This document shows positions 1-12,600 of a DNA stretch of 64,000 nucleotides, in pieces. The notes beneath the pieces were generated by a model. That model saw only the letters and a list, made by a program, of their open reading frames with translations, searched no databases and was not told where the DNA came from. The stretch is from Nematostella vectensis (taxonomy: Eukaryota > Cnidaria > Anthozoa > Actiniaria > Edwardsiidae): assembly GCF_932526225.1 (NCBI RefSeq), contig NC_064034.1, forward strand, positions 4,698,001 to 4,762,000, given 5' to 3'. Position 1 is the stretch's first letter; each line of letters starts with the position of its first letter. Position numbers and translations under genes: made by a program.

Positions 1-477
1 CTCGTCCCATGCGCACCCGCTCTCTATCTGCATACATGGCTTGGCACGTCTCGTGTCGTAACACGTACACACCAACTTGAACTCGGAAATGTGCAGTAAC
101 GCCAGCCGCTCCTTGAGTGTGCGAGCTATCTCGTGGCACAACCTTGCGGTGTCCCTTTGCTCGTAAGTTAGGCCCTCGAAACCCTGGTCAAGTACCTCCT
201 TCAGTATCTCAAAGATCACCTTCTTGTCGAACCCTGTGATCTCCGTAGCCTTGTTATCGTTGGCGGGTTTAGGATTCACGATAGGGAAGTCTGCGTGTGA
301 TAGTGTCGAAGTTCCAAGGTCGTGTACCACTTTCTCTGGCTCAAAAAGTGATTTTCGCCGACGCGCTCTACGTGCCATCATCTTCGCGTTGACAACTGAA
401 TCAAAGCCAATCGCGGTTCCTTCATGATCACCTTTCTTCTTGGACGAAGAGGCCCGAGGGTCGACTTCCTTGCTCAT
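1..477 (-). CDS. Tctex1-domain protein (dynein light chain Tctex-type family), partial
   Basis: The reverse strand is open from an ATG at 477-475 to the window edge (159 codons), with an in-frame TAA just upstream of the ATG that fixes the start. Residues about 1-75 form a basic, low-complexity N-terminal extension. From about residue 80 the sequence has the Tctex1 pattern: an amphipathic helix around DKKVIFEILKEVLDQ, then TARLCHEIARTLKERL, then the strand HISEFKLVCTC, and CAWDE at the edge. Family knowledge: Tctex-type light chains dimerise and bind dynein intermediate chains or axonemal partners. The last strand or strands of the domain lie outside the window. The N-terminal extension suggests the TCTEX1D/DYNLT5-like subgroup rather than the short DYNLT1, but this is uncertain. 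A transposon end lies 100 bp upstream of the ATG. Confidence 0.85.
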   Translation of the reverse strand, partial: MSKEVDPRASSSKKKGDHEGTAIGFDSVVNAKMMARRARRRKSLFEPEKVVHDLGTSTLSHADFPIVNPKPANDNKATEITGFDKKVIFEILKEVLDQGFEGLTYEQRDTARLCHEIARTLKERLALLHISEFKLVCTCYDTRRAKPCMQIESGCAWDE

Positions 478-576
478 GATAAGTTACCCAGATACAGAAA
501 AGCCTTGTTTCCTGGTCTCCTCTTCCAAGTAGAGTAGAGCTCAGTTTTGCTTCCTGAAAAATGAATTTCTAAGAAA

Positions 577-1346
577 TAAGAGGCTGTCCGTCTAAGAAAC
601 GACCGGTCAATTTTCGGCTATCGAAATAATGGGTCAATTAATTCAAAATATGACAGAACTACCTCAATTATTTGTGAAAAAACATTTAATTCACTTTTTT
701 TTCGATGCGTACTACAAAATTCGAGATTCAAAATCCACGCCCTCTAATGAGCGCTCAAACATGAGCAAGATCGCCGTCTCCATAGATGAGTCTCACATTT
801 GATTCGCGACATCAACAAATAAAAAATCTATTTCAACTCAAAGACAAATGCCCAAAGAAGCCATCTGAGTGGAAAAATAATGAAAAGTAACAGAAAATTT
901 GAATATTCTCTCGCCTTAGTGATCAAAGTTCGAATCTCTGTCAAAAGCATGTAACACATTTATAATCAAAATTCTCAAAAGTGCACCACAATACGAGAGA
1001 GGCACTCAGCATTCTCAAAACATAAGTAGTTTGTCTTGACATTTTTTAAAAGAAACATTTTTGCCGTTGCGATTTTACTCCAAGAATCATTCCAAAAGGT
1101 TACAGGTTTTACCTCCAAATTCTTGTCATCTTGGACGGCCGCTGTCAATCTCAACCGATGTTTCAATTAGCGGCGCGAAAATTCCCACGATAACTTAGCT
1201 AAATACGCATCCAGGGCCATTTGAAGCGAGACATACCAGATATCTGTATTCGAAATCGTCGAAGTTTCCTTACTTGGTGACTTCTTTGCAGATTTGTGTT
1301 GCCATTGATTGAAGTAGATCGCGTGACATTCGGCTGGTTGTTTACA
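577..1346 (+). repeat. Left terminal inverted repeat of the 577-5758 element
   Basis: This arm pairs with 4983-5758 in reverse complement over about 770 bp with scattered substitutions and small indels. The inner boundary is at the GTTTACA ending at 1346. A short ORF on the reverse strand (975-1166) corresponds to the ORF at 5020-5319 in the other arm, because the arms are copies. Confidence 0.85.
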
Positions 1347-1656
1347 ATTCTTGTGTTTCAACGCGCCACAATGAACTCTACACCCTTACGAGCTCGAGTC
1401 GAACTAAATAGATTTGATTATCACTATCCCTATTTCTTTGAAAAGAAAAAGGGTTTAACACAGTCTAACAGTTCTGTTGTACGCGGTGAACTTGAAATGT
1501 AGCTAATGTCACGCTTTTGCTATGTCGTAAGACCGCTGACAAGGGCGTTTTTGCCGTTCGCAAGAAATAGCAGTAACATTCTTCGTTATGGCGAGCTGTT
1601 TTCTCAAGAATGGTCATTCTATTGACTGCGGCCCTTAGCGAGGACGGACATAGCTG

Positions 1657-1966
1657 GTGAAGCTAGCCGATTGTAAAGATGATATCAGCGCTCATATGCG
1701 GAAATGTCATCTCTCCCGTGCAAATATGTTCGAATACCAGGTTATATTGCAGCGAGCGGGGCTTGGACATCTTTCCCAAGGCACAATCAGCAATTTCAGA
1801 GTGTGCCCCCGACATCGGCACGAGCTAGGTAAGTACTGGAGGTCTAAGAGAACGTGTCAACACCCCCTGCACTCTACTTCCTCTAAACACGTGAAAGGCC
1901 CTAACGTGATTGGGGTGAAAATGGCAGGCGAAATCTTCGATGCAATTGGTACGCCTATTGGATCCT
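1657..1966 (+). pseudogene. Transposase-like gene, N-terminal exon
   Basis: This open block is rich in spaced Cys and His, including CPRHRHELGKYW and TCQHPLH, which look like zinc-binding pairs. It ends at a strong splice donor, GTAAGT at 1967-1972. It resembles the N-terminal part of a family of uncharacterised transposon proteins common in cnidarian genomes (recalled, not searched). The true start codon is unclear: the reading frame is open from a GTG at 1657, not an ATG. A second coding-like block at about 2391-2517 (CTGCIKKHNATIKTTQND onward) probably belongs to the same gene. I found no acceptor just upstream of that block, so the exon joining is damaged or misread. Confidence 0.55.
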
Positions 1967-2656
1967 GTAAGTTTTTTGAATCAAGAAAAAAAAAAAGAAC
2001 AGGACAAACATTCCTGCAAACATTTAACCTACAGAAGATGAGCGCTCAAATGCCTCCCCCCCCCCCCGTCCCCCACCACACACCCTTAAAAAAACACAAT
2101 GGGCGTGGGCGCGTAATATAAAGACAATATCTGATCGCATGCTTGATATAACGTTTACAGATAACCTTGTTGTAGATAGGGTATTTTAAATCAGAGGGGC
2201 TCTGTGTTACTCCCCAGTAAAGGGAGGGGGAGGGGGGAGTGGGTGGGTTTGTGCGCGCACCCAACTTTGTACATGTCATGCACCCAGTGCCCCCACTTCG
2301 CTACCTATATGCAAATAACGCTTTAGTAATGGAGATAAACACGACATAAATCCTGTTTCCTGGTACATTTTTGTAAAACTACTGTATGCACTGGCTGTAT
2401 CAAAAAGCACAACGCAACGATCAAGACCACGCAAAATGATGCCGATCTTGAAGCTGACTCTCTGCGAGATACGCTGGAGAACATGTCTTTTTCAGGGAAT
2501 GAGCGACTGTTAAGGTACATATGGCAGAGTATTCAATTCAGTAGTTTCACAGATTGCACATAGTATTTTGAATAATTGGAGTGTATAAGATAGCTAACCT
2601 TGGGACTAGTTTATTTTGCTAAGCAATTAGAGTTGATCTTTTATAGGAACAGGACC

Positions 2657-2808
2657 GGACACAAGCAGTACGCCGAGCCACGCCTAAGCTTTCTCAGTAC
2701 CTCTAAAGCCGCTAGAGATACCGAGACGGACTGGACACAAGCAGTACGCCGAGCCACGCCTAAGCTTTCTCAGTACCCCTAAGGCCGCTAGAGATACCGA
2801 GACGGACT
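2657..2808 (+). repeat. 76-bp tandem duplication inside the transposon
   Basis: Two copies with a period of 76 bp (ACAAGCAGTACGCCGAGCCA recurs at 2661 and 2737). Because 76 is not a multiple of three, the duplication shifts any reading frame through it. Confidence 0.9.
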
Positions 2809-2844
2809 GGATACCGGGCGAGTAAAAAGACAGTCACGAAGACG

Positions 2845-4806
2845 ATGACGACGTAAATGTGTCTATTTTACAATGATGCCATGAACAAATTGAGCGAAGT
2901 GTTAGGACTACCCTTTCAACCAGTGACATCAAGGCTGAAAACAACCTGGCAACTTGCAGCAGAGTGAAAAGGATGAAATTACAGAGAAAGCTGATATTGT
3001 TTGTCGTTTGGTATGCGAAATGCTAGCGCCAAAAGCAGGAGCTGACCTTTTTGACACAGTTTGTCAGCAAGGTAGAGACGAAGCACTGAGTGAGGAGCTA
3101 GATACGCTTATGTCTGCATACAGAGATGCGCCTTCCCGTAACGTGAAGACGCAGATCCTAAGTCTATATGTTTACAGATTTCCCGCTGAAAAGCTTATGA
3201 AGCTACACGAGCCATATGAGACGATGTGTCATACGGAACACGTGTATTGAAATTGGACTCTGGTCAAAGTATCACCATGCCTAACTTCGTACGAACTGTT
3301 ACAAGATCTACTATGATTAGCCAGTTGCCTGTTGCTAAATCTTGCATTTTGGATTGGAAAGTGAATATCCTCAGGGCAGTTAACCAAGAGAAAGCCAAAC
3401 AAGACCTTTTGAAAAGCATGGAAGTGGACAAGGAGGCCTTGATAGTCATGGACTGGGCCATGAAATTTAACCCAAAGAAGTTTCGCGAAAAGCAGTCCGA
3501 GTGGTTTGGCAAAAGAGGAATTAGCTGGCACATCTCAAGCGTGATCATCAAGACGACGCAGGAAATCAATGTGACAACCTACGCACACCTGTTTGACTCT
3601 TGCACTCAGGATTGGTTTTCCGTCTTATCAATAGTGGAAAACATCAAAGAAAGAGTAAAAGAAAGTAACACATCCTTGAGAACCGTGTACTTGCGCTCAT
3701 ATGAAGCTGGCTGCTACCATAACAACAACTTGGTGGCAGCCTTGAGTGATCTCGAGAAGCGCACTGGAGTCTGTGTAAGACGACTAGACCATTCGGAGCC
3801 ACAGCACGGCAAATATATTTGTGACAGGATTTTGTGCCCGATGAAGGCTTCCTTAAAGACCTACTGCAACGAAGGACACGATGTGGCACACGCCAATGAT
3901 ATGCACACAGCGCTGTCGGAAAGGCCCGTCAAAGGCACAACTGCTGCTGTTTGTCAAATGGATGAAAGCAGAAAGTCTATTGATGTGAAGAAGATTACGG
4001 GCTTCAGCAAGTATCATAACTTTGCGTACGAGGAAGAGGAATTGCGCATGTGGCGCTGCTATGGAATAGGCCCTGGGAAACTGTTGGCATACAAGCGACT
4101 CCTTAAAAAAGGCCAGGAGAACACTGAGCTCCACTGCCTAAAACCGTTCTTTGACATTAAAGAGTTGCGAGGTTTGAAGCCATCCCGTGCGGCTTCACGA
4201 AAAGAACAGCCTTTATTTGCATGTCCAGAGCCAGGATGCCGGGAGACGTTCGTGCTGTTCGCTGACCTGGAATTGCACCTCGATGTAGGGACCCACACTG
4301 CTGAGACGACATCAACCACGTATGACGTCATTCGAAAAAAATGGGCGAATAGATGTCTAACAGTCTACCAGGAAGCAATGGTGTCTGCATTCACCGGCGC
4401 AGGAACAGCAGCCCAACCCTTCACAGGTACGACGGGCGAGCCTGAAGGATGGGCGTTACAGAAGGGACGGGGCGGGAGCGCACCATTTCCACCTATTGTA
4501 AAAGAATTTCTTATAAGAAAGTTCGAACTGGGAGAAAAAACCGGAAGAAAGAGCAACCCTTAGCAAGTGGCTATAGAAATGCGGTGCCTGAAATCAACAA
4601 ACGGTACACGGCAGTTTACGCGCGAACAATGGCTCGCCAAGCAACAAATTCAGGGTTTCTTCTCACGTCTCGCGTATACTAAGAGGAAGGGCAACAATGA
4701 GCAGATTGAAGAGGATGAAGTGGCAAAGGAAAGTGATGAGAGGGAACGACAGCGAGAGTCGGATGAGCTGTTCCTGCTGATCGGCCTAGATAGGAACACG
4801 AAGTGA
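2845..4806 (+). pseudogene. Transposase-like gene, main body, multiply disabled
   Basis: Coding-like sequence runs through this span but changes frame near 2871, near 2960 and near 3220, then meets an in-frame TAG at 4561-4563. Beyond the TAG the same frame stays open to 4806. The long block from 3220 contains MDWAMKF (Asp codon 3451), QDWF, LRSYEAGCYHN (Tyr codon 3700) and LDHSEPQHGK (Asp 3787, Glu 3796). A C-x4-C-x12-H-x5-H finger lies at about 4222-4296. The spacing of acidic residues suggests an RNase H-fold DDE/D transposase, and from memory the family usually has Asp where this copy has Tyr. Both observations are inference. The C-terminal block after the stop (QIQGFFSRLAYTKRK) is the usual family ending. 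Confidence 0.7.
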
Positions 4807-4982
4807 AGGAGAATTTCATACATATATACCTTTATGTGAAAGGTCCAATTGAATATTGCTCTTGAGTTACATATTGTGTTTATCTTATAATAAAAAAAAC
4901 AATCAAACAAGATAACAAACAAACGAAGGAATAAAGCAATAAATCCTCCCGCACTTACCCGTCTCTTCTATATATATATATA

Positions 4983-5758
4983 TGTAAACAACCAGCCGAA
5001 TGTCACGCGATCTATTTCAATGGCAACAAATCTTCAAAGAAGTCACCAAGTACGGAAACTTCGAAGATCGAGTACAGATATTTGGTGCGAATCCAATGTC
5101 TCGCTTCAAATGGCCTTGGATGCTTGTTTAGCTCAAGTTATTGTTGGAATTTTTGCGCCGCTATTTGAAACATATCGTTTGGGATTGACAGCGGCCGTCC
5201 AAGATGACAAGAATTTGGAGGTCAAACCTGTAACCTTTTGGAATGATTCTTGGAGTAAATTCGCAACGGCAAAAATGTTTCTTTTCACAAAAGGCCAAGA
5301 CAAACTACTTATGTTTTGAGAATGCTGAGTGCCTCTCTCGTATTGTGGTGCACTTTTGAGAATTTTGATTATAAATGTGTTACATGTTTTTGACAGAGTT
5401 TCGAACTTCGATCACTAAGGCGTGAGAATATTCAAATTTTCTGTTAATTTTCATTATTTTTTCATCTAGATGGCTTCTTTGGGCATTTTTCTTTGTGCTG
5501 AAATAGATTTTTTATTTGTTGATGTCGCGAATCAAATGTGAGACTCATCTATGGAGACGGCGATTTTTGCTCCTGTTTTGAGCGCTCATTCGAGGGCTTG
5601 GATTTTGAATCTCAAATTTTGTAGTACGCATCGAAAAAAGTGAATTAAATGTTTTTTTCACTAATAATTGAGGTAGTTCTGTCATATTTTTAACAAATTG
5701 ACCCATTATTTCGATAGCCGAAAATTGACCGGTCGTTTCTTAGACGGACAGCCTCTTA
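4983..5758 (+). repeat. Right terminal inverted repeat of the 577-5758 element
   Basis: Reverse complement of 577-1346. A TA-dinucleotide run (4970-4982) marks the inner edge. It carries a 99-aa ORF at 5020-5319 with no recognisable domain; I treat it as part of the repeat rather than a gene. Confidence 0.85.
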
Positions 5759-8069
5759 AAGCTATTTTTGGTTTAGAACGTTCACCTTTTCAAGGTCAGT
5801 GAGCTTGTTGTTATTGATGCTCGATAGATGCATTATTCTAATATAAGCTTACTTGTGTTATATCTTCTGGTCTATATTTACTAAGAAGAATGATTCGCCC
5901 ATTCAAGAAAATAGTGGTGCTACGCGGTGTGGGGCAATCAAAGGAGCGAACACGTACACACTAACAGTTACTCCATTGGTCTTCACAGTTCAGATAATCT
6001 GACTCGATCTACAGAAACAGAATGTATACAGCTAACTTTAGTCTTTTCTTTAACAAACAATGCGTAATCAGTAATCAACAGGATGTCAATTGAATGGTTG
6101 TCATGGGTTACATGTTAGTTATTCAAGCGAAAGGCTTTATTATAATTGTTTGCCAATGATAGTATTCTTATCTCGAAACATCAAATTCTAACATCTGAAC
6201 TTAGCAAATCTATACATGTTATTTAAAAGGAGAAAATATAAGTAGTATTTACACTTTTCATGCAACAAGCCTATTAAAAAACAAGTGAATCACAAAATTA
6301 CTTGCAACAAGCAAAGATAAACTATGAATGTGCAAAATATTAGGCTGCGATAAACAATATGATGTCGTACTGTATGTTTCATAGCTATGAAAAGTCTTAT
6401 CGCTTTGCCCCAACATAGGGTTTTTCCTTGTTATGTGTTTGTTTTCTACCCTTAACATTGCTGTAGAAAGAAGCCCGCACTAGTTGGCTCAGCAATATTG
6501 CTGATTGTAAAGAATGATGCTGACTTTACAGAATGCTGTTGATTGTACACTTTTATTTTCTTTCTCTAAGGAGGATAAATTATCCATTTTCTACCGTTTG
6601 ACACCTGGACTTTAAAATGTTTATTGCGTCTAAATGTGAATGATAGTGAAAACGCAAGCATCGGGTTGTAGCCCAAATACGCGTTTAATTGTGTTAGCTT
6701 CTTGGAAAGACATGTGAATGGTTATTGCCTGTAGTGGCTTCTCAGATGAAAAACATGGGGTACAAGGGTGGCGTAGCACTGGTCTTCAACGCGTTTCCAA
6801 AGCCGTCCTTGGGGTGACCATTCGAAACACAGGGGTTCCCCTTGGGCCACCACCCCGTCCAACAACTTGACTAATCAATGCCCCCGGCGTTCCTTAAATC
6901 ATCGACGGTAGTATTCTAAGACACGCTTATTAAGGAATCTTTTATGGCCATTTCTGAATTTCTTTCTCAAGATGATGAGCCATACTTCACGTGATATACT
7001 GGATAACAAAGGGTGAAGGTCGTTACTGGAAACTGTGCTTTATTGATGCAAAACAAGATTGTGAATCAAAGCACTTAAAACCAAAACTAATAATAAATCG
7101 TTGCAGCTGAGCGAAGAATAGCTAATTGCTCTTTGAGAGTGTAGTTTAGAGATCAAAAAACGTACCGTCAATAATTAAATACGCTAAAGCCGACTTGTGT
7201 TACACTGTTAATTTGGTTTTATTTGAATATTGACATATCTTAACCGTTTGGAAATATTATTGACCAGCAATACTTTTTTGGCTTTAGCAATAGAATGGGA
7301 CCCAGTCGCTTCTAAAACGTTTATTTGCATTGTTGTTGTTGTATTTTGTAGGTGTTTCTCACAAGTCACCTCCTTGGTGTTTAGACTAAGTATTATTACA
7401 CTTTCACCATTTTTTCTTCTAAATTTTCAAGTAGTAAATACAAAATAGTATTGTAGTAAATAGTAGTAAACACAAAATAGTTTGTGTTTTCGCTTTAAAA
7501 CAAGTCCAGAATTATAACTTTTGTCAGTTGAATCTCTTAGTATTGCTTATTTCTACTAATTGTGAGGAAAACAATTATTAAGTGCTTCCTCCTTGCTTTT
7601 TGGTCATATTTTATGCCGATAATTCACCACCTGACCCGGTGCAAATAAATCATCTTAATTTTGCTCAGTTGAAAAGCGGTATGCAGTTGATTTTTTATAA
7701 ACAAGCCAATGAATTTGCACTTGTTCAACGCGGTGCTTCATGATAACACGAAAATAATAGAGAAAATTCAATTTTGCTTGTCGAGTACCCGGGGCTGGCT
7801 TTTAGGCTATTATCACGACTGTTATTATTATTTTTCCTCCTTTACAAGAAAAGGAAGTAATCAAATGTTATTCGGGTTTAATGGGTAAAGCGTAATACGA
7901 AAACCTACGACAAACACTGGCAGATCTCACAAAAGACTTCTTAAGCTACTGAGAAAAATATTGAACTAAATAAAAATGGATTTCCAACGAAGCGACACAA
8001 AAAAGAATTGGCTGATTTTATCCAAACTGGTATCACCTTCTTTTGCTAATTCTGGCTAGTTTGGTAAGA
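5759..8069. other. Spacer, no gene seen
   Basis: AT-rich DNA with only short ORFs that show no splice context, composition or motif suggesting coding. Confidence 0.6.
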
Positions 8070-8570
8070 AATAAACCCTCTGGCGTTTAGTGTTTGACGT
8101 TATTGGCTTTAACCATCTGAAGGCGGTATTTTCCCACTCCCCAAGATGCATGCTTTTGTTATTCATGTTTTTGTGAATTTTCTACGCTACTCTCGTTTCC
8201 TTCCTGTAAATTAAAACGAACAAACTCAAGGCAGGCGAAAGTTAAAACAGCATCGTTCAGAATAGATAAGAGTCCTTTGACGTTTAGTCTAATAATACAC
8301 ATGAAGCAATACCAAAATTCAATAATGCTTCAAAATGTGCTCTCTTGCTAAAATGCAATTCAATGTTCTCTTTGGTTAAGCATTTTGAATGAGTCCTCGA
8401 TGCCCTCTGGCGTAAACTGTTTGACGTTAGGTCTTTAATCACCACCGTAACTGCTCCCAAACATGCTTGTTTTTCTCATTCACGTTTTTGTGACTTTTCT
8501 GCGCTTTTCTCGTTTCCTTCCTGAACTTAAAACGACATAAATGCAAGGCAGACGAAAGCAACAAAAAACT
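8070..8570. repeat. Diverged direct repeat, two copies about 325 bp apart
   Basis: The block starting CCCTCTGGCGTTTAGTG near 8078 recurs as CCCTCTGGCGTAAACTG near 8402. Both are followed by matching tracts such as TTTTGTGA, TCTCGTTTCCTTCCTG and AAGGCAG(A/G)CGAAAG. Each copy is about 170 bp, with a related linker between them. Confidence 0.7.
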
Positions 8571-9345
8571 GGTTTGTTAATTTTGCATTTTATAAAACAG
8601 TATAAAACCGTAGTAGAAAAGGTGGATTGTGTTCTCGTGAGTTTAGTTTGACAAATTTCAACATTTTCGTGAAGAATGGGATTTTTTTCCATGTCTACCA
8701 TTTTTTCCAAACAGAACAATTTTTTAGGTTTAAAAGCAATTCAATAATAAATGCACCCACCATTGTCATTGACTCGCAATGTTTTGAGTCCATTCATAAA
8801 ATCTCAACTCGTGGCTATTTATGATAATTATGCAACAAAGCAAATTCGGGTTGACATTTTATCGCACATTCAAAGAAACTGGGGGGGGGGGGGACTACTA
8901 CGACAGCTTGCGGCCATCCCACTCCGCCACCGTGATAACAGTGACTCAGAAAACCCGCCATAGCTTAACCTAGCCGGCGTAGCAAGCGTTCCCCCTGAGT
9001 TAGAACGCGCGAAAGCTGAATGGATCCAGTGACTTACGCAAGATTTTAACCTACCAGGCACAAAATCGCAGTTGTAATTGATATTGTTAAATGGCTGATC
9101 ATTTGCGACTTTTTTAGACACCTCTCAAAAAGTTATTTTGAAAGATGAAGTCATGTTGAGCTTTTGATTTTTGTTAAGCGAATTCCCAATTCAAACATTT
9201 GGAGATTTTCTGATAGTTTATCTCTGACAAAGACTTGTAATTTTGGTAAGACAAAATTAGATAACCTTTCAACAGTAAGAAATAACAAACTCTTAATTGG
9301 AGAATCGATGAGTTTGCGACCTCTTTATTCGTGTGTTTGATAAGT
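8571..9345. other. Spacer, no gene seen
   Basis: Contains a G tract at about 8881-8893 and short ORFs only. Confidence 0.6.
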
Positions 9346-9606
9346 TAAGGTAGTGTTACATGGGATAACATGCAACAAAAACTTTTCGCGATACATTGTA
9401 TCTTCGTAGAAAGTTTTTGACCGTGTAACATGTCGCGCAACACAACTTTCCGCGCATTTTCACTCAACAACATGTTGCGTGTTTCAGAAGGACGAATATC
9501 TGGAATAAGTTATTCCGTGTAGCATTTGTTTGGCAACAGAATGGATACAATACAATGTATCGCAAAAAGTTTTTGTTGCATGTTATCCAGTGTAACACCA
9601 CCTTTA
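9346..9606. mobile_element. MITE with ~57-bp inverted repeats
   Basis: The left end AAGGTAGTGTTACATGGGAT and following AACATGCAACAAAAACTTTT pair with the reverse complement of the right end (AAAGGTGGTGTTACACTGGA, then the same core). The element is about 260 bp with no coding capacity. The flanks (TTAA / TTTA) do not give a clean target duplication. Confidence 0.75.
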
Positions 9607-12600
9607 GGAACTTTTTTTCCGCAATTGTGCACTGTCTATCAACATATACAAACTAAGAATGTAGTACCTTGGAAAATTTGCCGGACAAAATGACGTGGTA
9701 TTAAGGGAATACCTCGATACACTTGCGAATATAGTTAGAAATCTGGTCTAAAATTGTGTTTTACATAATGGCTTAAAAGCGTATATTCGCCTACATGCTG
9801 TTGAGGTTGGCTGTGAATGAATTAGGGGTTGTGCTTGGTTTCTTACTTTTCAGCATCGTTACAGGTGCCTCAATGTATTTGCTCTCTTGTTAGGATAACA
9901 TTTAAATCCTTGTTTATTTAGAATTTTAAAGGATTCGATTCCAATGATAAAAAACCTTGATTGGTGTTTCCGTTAGAATCATGTTCCAGAGATCATAGTA
10001 ACCTGGAGAGAAAAATAATAACTATAAATAATTTTATAAGAAATAATAAACACAAAGGTTAATTATAAACAATAGTGGAAATTGAAATATATGAGACGCA
10101 AAGTTCTTGATAAACTCGACAAAATTAGCGGATGTTCTAACCTCGGCAGATGAAATATAACCTCTCCACACTGTACTGATTATAATATCGGTGGTGTTTT
10201 TTTAAACAAAATTGTTAAAGAGAAGTTCAGTGATAGATGTTAATACTTTTGCCTCTAGATAACTAACATAATGCCAAACCTATTTATTCCAAAAGACATT
10301 TTTTTGTCCGCTATCGTTTGTCTGTTATCGAGAAGTTGAACAATGAAATATTATCTTGAGAGCAACGTTTATTTACATTTAAAGGAAGAAAAAATGCACC
10401 ATTTTATTCATGCTCATCTTCCGGATAAAGTAGGATTTGCTAGAAAGAAATAGACATTGATTTCACAACATAACGCGATATTATACATCAAACCGATTAT
10501 ATGAATCGCCTAACCGTAGTGATGTGTTAACAATAAAAACTTGTTTCTGTATAGAGATGACAAGTGACATAGGAACCATGAAATTAAAAACTGGTGTAAA
10601 CAATCAAATTCAGGTGTTGTAGTCACACACCATAAGTTCGTGATTATAGGGTAATTTTATAGAAAAATAGTACGTTGCCAAACTGTCCCGGTCACAATAT
10701 GAAGGCTTTCGCATCAATTGTACGTAGAGCGCTTAGCCTCCATGAGTTCACAGATAGGTAATAAACAAAACATGTACAAATCCTTCAATATCGCCGATTA
10801 TCAGCTTAGCCCCTTTTATTTGGTATTTCTTTTATGATAATTCCGTTCTTTTTATTTGTGCCGGATACAAGAAAGTGGGGACCTGAGTCATATCAATTTT
10901 CCTTTCCTCAATGCTCGGTTTTTCCACAAGAAAGTCTAAACTCAAGTATAGAAACAGTCTAAAACACTTGTTTAAACTTAGTGAACCATTTAGCAACTCT
11001 AGAATAACAAAGTTTAGCGCTCAGTTTAAAATTAAAATGTGTTTTCTTTTCCATAAATATAAAGTCTTTTGTTTACTTTAATATTAATAGATTTGCAAGA
11101 CACAAAGGACTAAACACCCTTCACAAAAGTCGTCAATGATCAACCAAAAACCATCCAGCTGCAAGAAGCTGTTAGTCACTCACACAATAGGACACACGAT
11201 TTAATTATACTATGCACTTCAAGACTTTTCCCTTCCCGAAATTTAAATGTAACGGCGGAGTAAGTGCGTTGCATTTAACTTTTATTTCTTTTTCGTGACT
11301 GACGTAAATAACTATCTGACTTATGCTGGATGAAAGTGGAGTTGGTCTATATATATATTTTTGTTTTTCTGAATAATTGAAAAGTTAGTGTCGTATTTAC
11401 CTCGACTTGGATTTATACTAACAACAAAATCTAATCAGTGAACAATTTGTACACATCGTGAATCGCGGAGAAACACTACCAAATAGCCGGTTATTAATAA
11501 TCAAATGCTGCAAGTTTTAGATCAACATCTCCGTTTTTAGACACATTTTGGGAAGTTATATGTATTTTTATTTGTTTACCGTCGATTGCACATATTTAAT
11601 CATTGAATTTTTAGTTGAGTTAGCTTGTCTTTTTATTACCGCATATTTGCAACAAACTTTATTAAAGAGGTCACTTAAGTAAACCCAATTTCTCTTTAAT
11701 AAAAGGGCTTCACACAAAGTTCATTATCACAAAAGACTCAACACAAATGAGCAAAGCGTGAAAGCCAAAACGATGCGACTATTTGTTCGTTATCATCTGA
11801 AAATGATGGCTCCCGACTTGGATATTTCGAATTCAAATCCTTATGGAAGATATATTTTTTTTGTGTGTGTGTTTTTTTTTTTATGAAAGGATTGTACCTC
11901 CCTTAATGGGTCCACCTCCGGTGCACATACAAACATGATAAGTCCACTATATCACTGTCATATTCAGATTAAAATACTCTACCTGTATTTGAATGCACCC
12001 TAATATATATTTTTAGATACACGACTCTCTCTATTTTCCCTTTTTACGAAGGTTTTGACTTCCCTCTAGGAATAGTTAAAATCCGCTAATGATTTTTTTC
12101 TTTTGTTTTGTCTCGTAAAATCTCGCAACAACTATTTCAGCAACCAGTCTTTCAGAAAATACTTCCTATAATCGTTCATCTTTTATGTATTCAGAATAAT
12201 TTTCTGTTTTCTTTGAAATCGCAGCAGGTCCAACGGGTTGGCTATCTGACCAGCAGATAATAGATCATAATTATATTCCACGTGGGAATATGAAATATTA
12301 AAATGATAAAACATGAGCCTTGAATTGAAAAAGAATACTTTCAAGTTCAATTCAAACTTCTTTTAAATGACAAATGAAATGGAAAGATGCGTGTTTTTGG
12401 GTTATTCAACGTTCCCGTTTGCTCAAGGGCAGAATTACGAGTACTGTCATTTTGCTAGACGCTAGAAGCTTTTGTATTAAACGTATTATGATAAATATGC
12501 TTATTCCACTTCCATCCTGTTGTGAGCAGATCCATCTAGAATAACAATATGAATTCTAGCCCAACTATTAAGTATTCCTTGCCTTAATGTGTTTACAAAC

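Larger units (their letters stand above)
577..5758 (+). mobile_element. Decayed DNA transposon with ~770-bp terminal inverted repeats
   Basis: The two ends are near-perfect reverse complements: TAAGAGGCTGTCCGTCTAAG at 577 matches the complement of the sequence ending at 5758. Pairing continues inward to about 1346 on the left and 4983 on the right. Between the arms lie broken coding blocks for a transposase-like protein. I could not find a convincing direct target-site duplication. Long arms resemble Mutator-like elements, but the protein is not one I can assign to a superfamily. The arms have themselves diverged, so the copy is not recent. Confidence 0.85.

Noticed and set aside
5020..5319. 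99-codon ORF in the right arm as a gene
   Set aside because: It is part of the inverted repeat; the copy in the left arm is broken differently, and no domain is visible.
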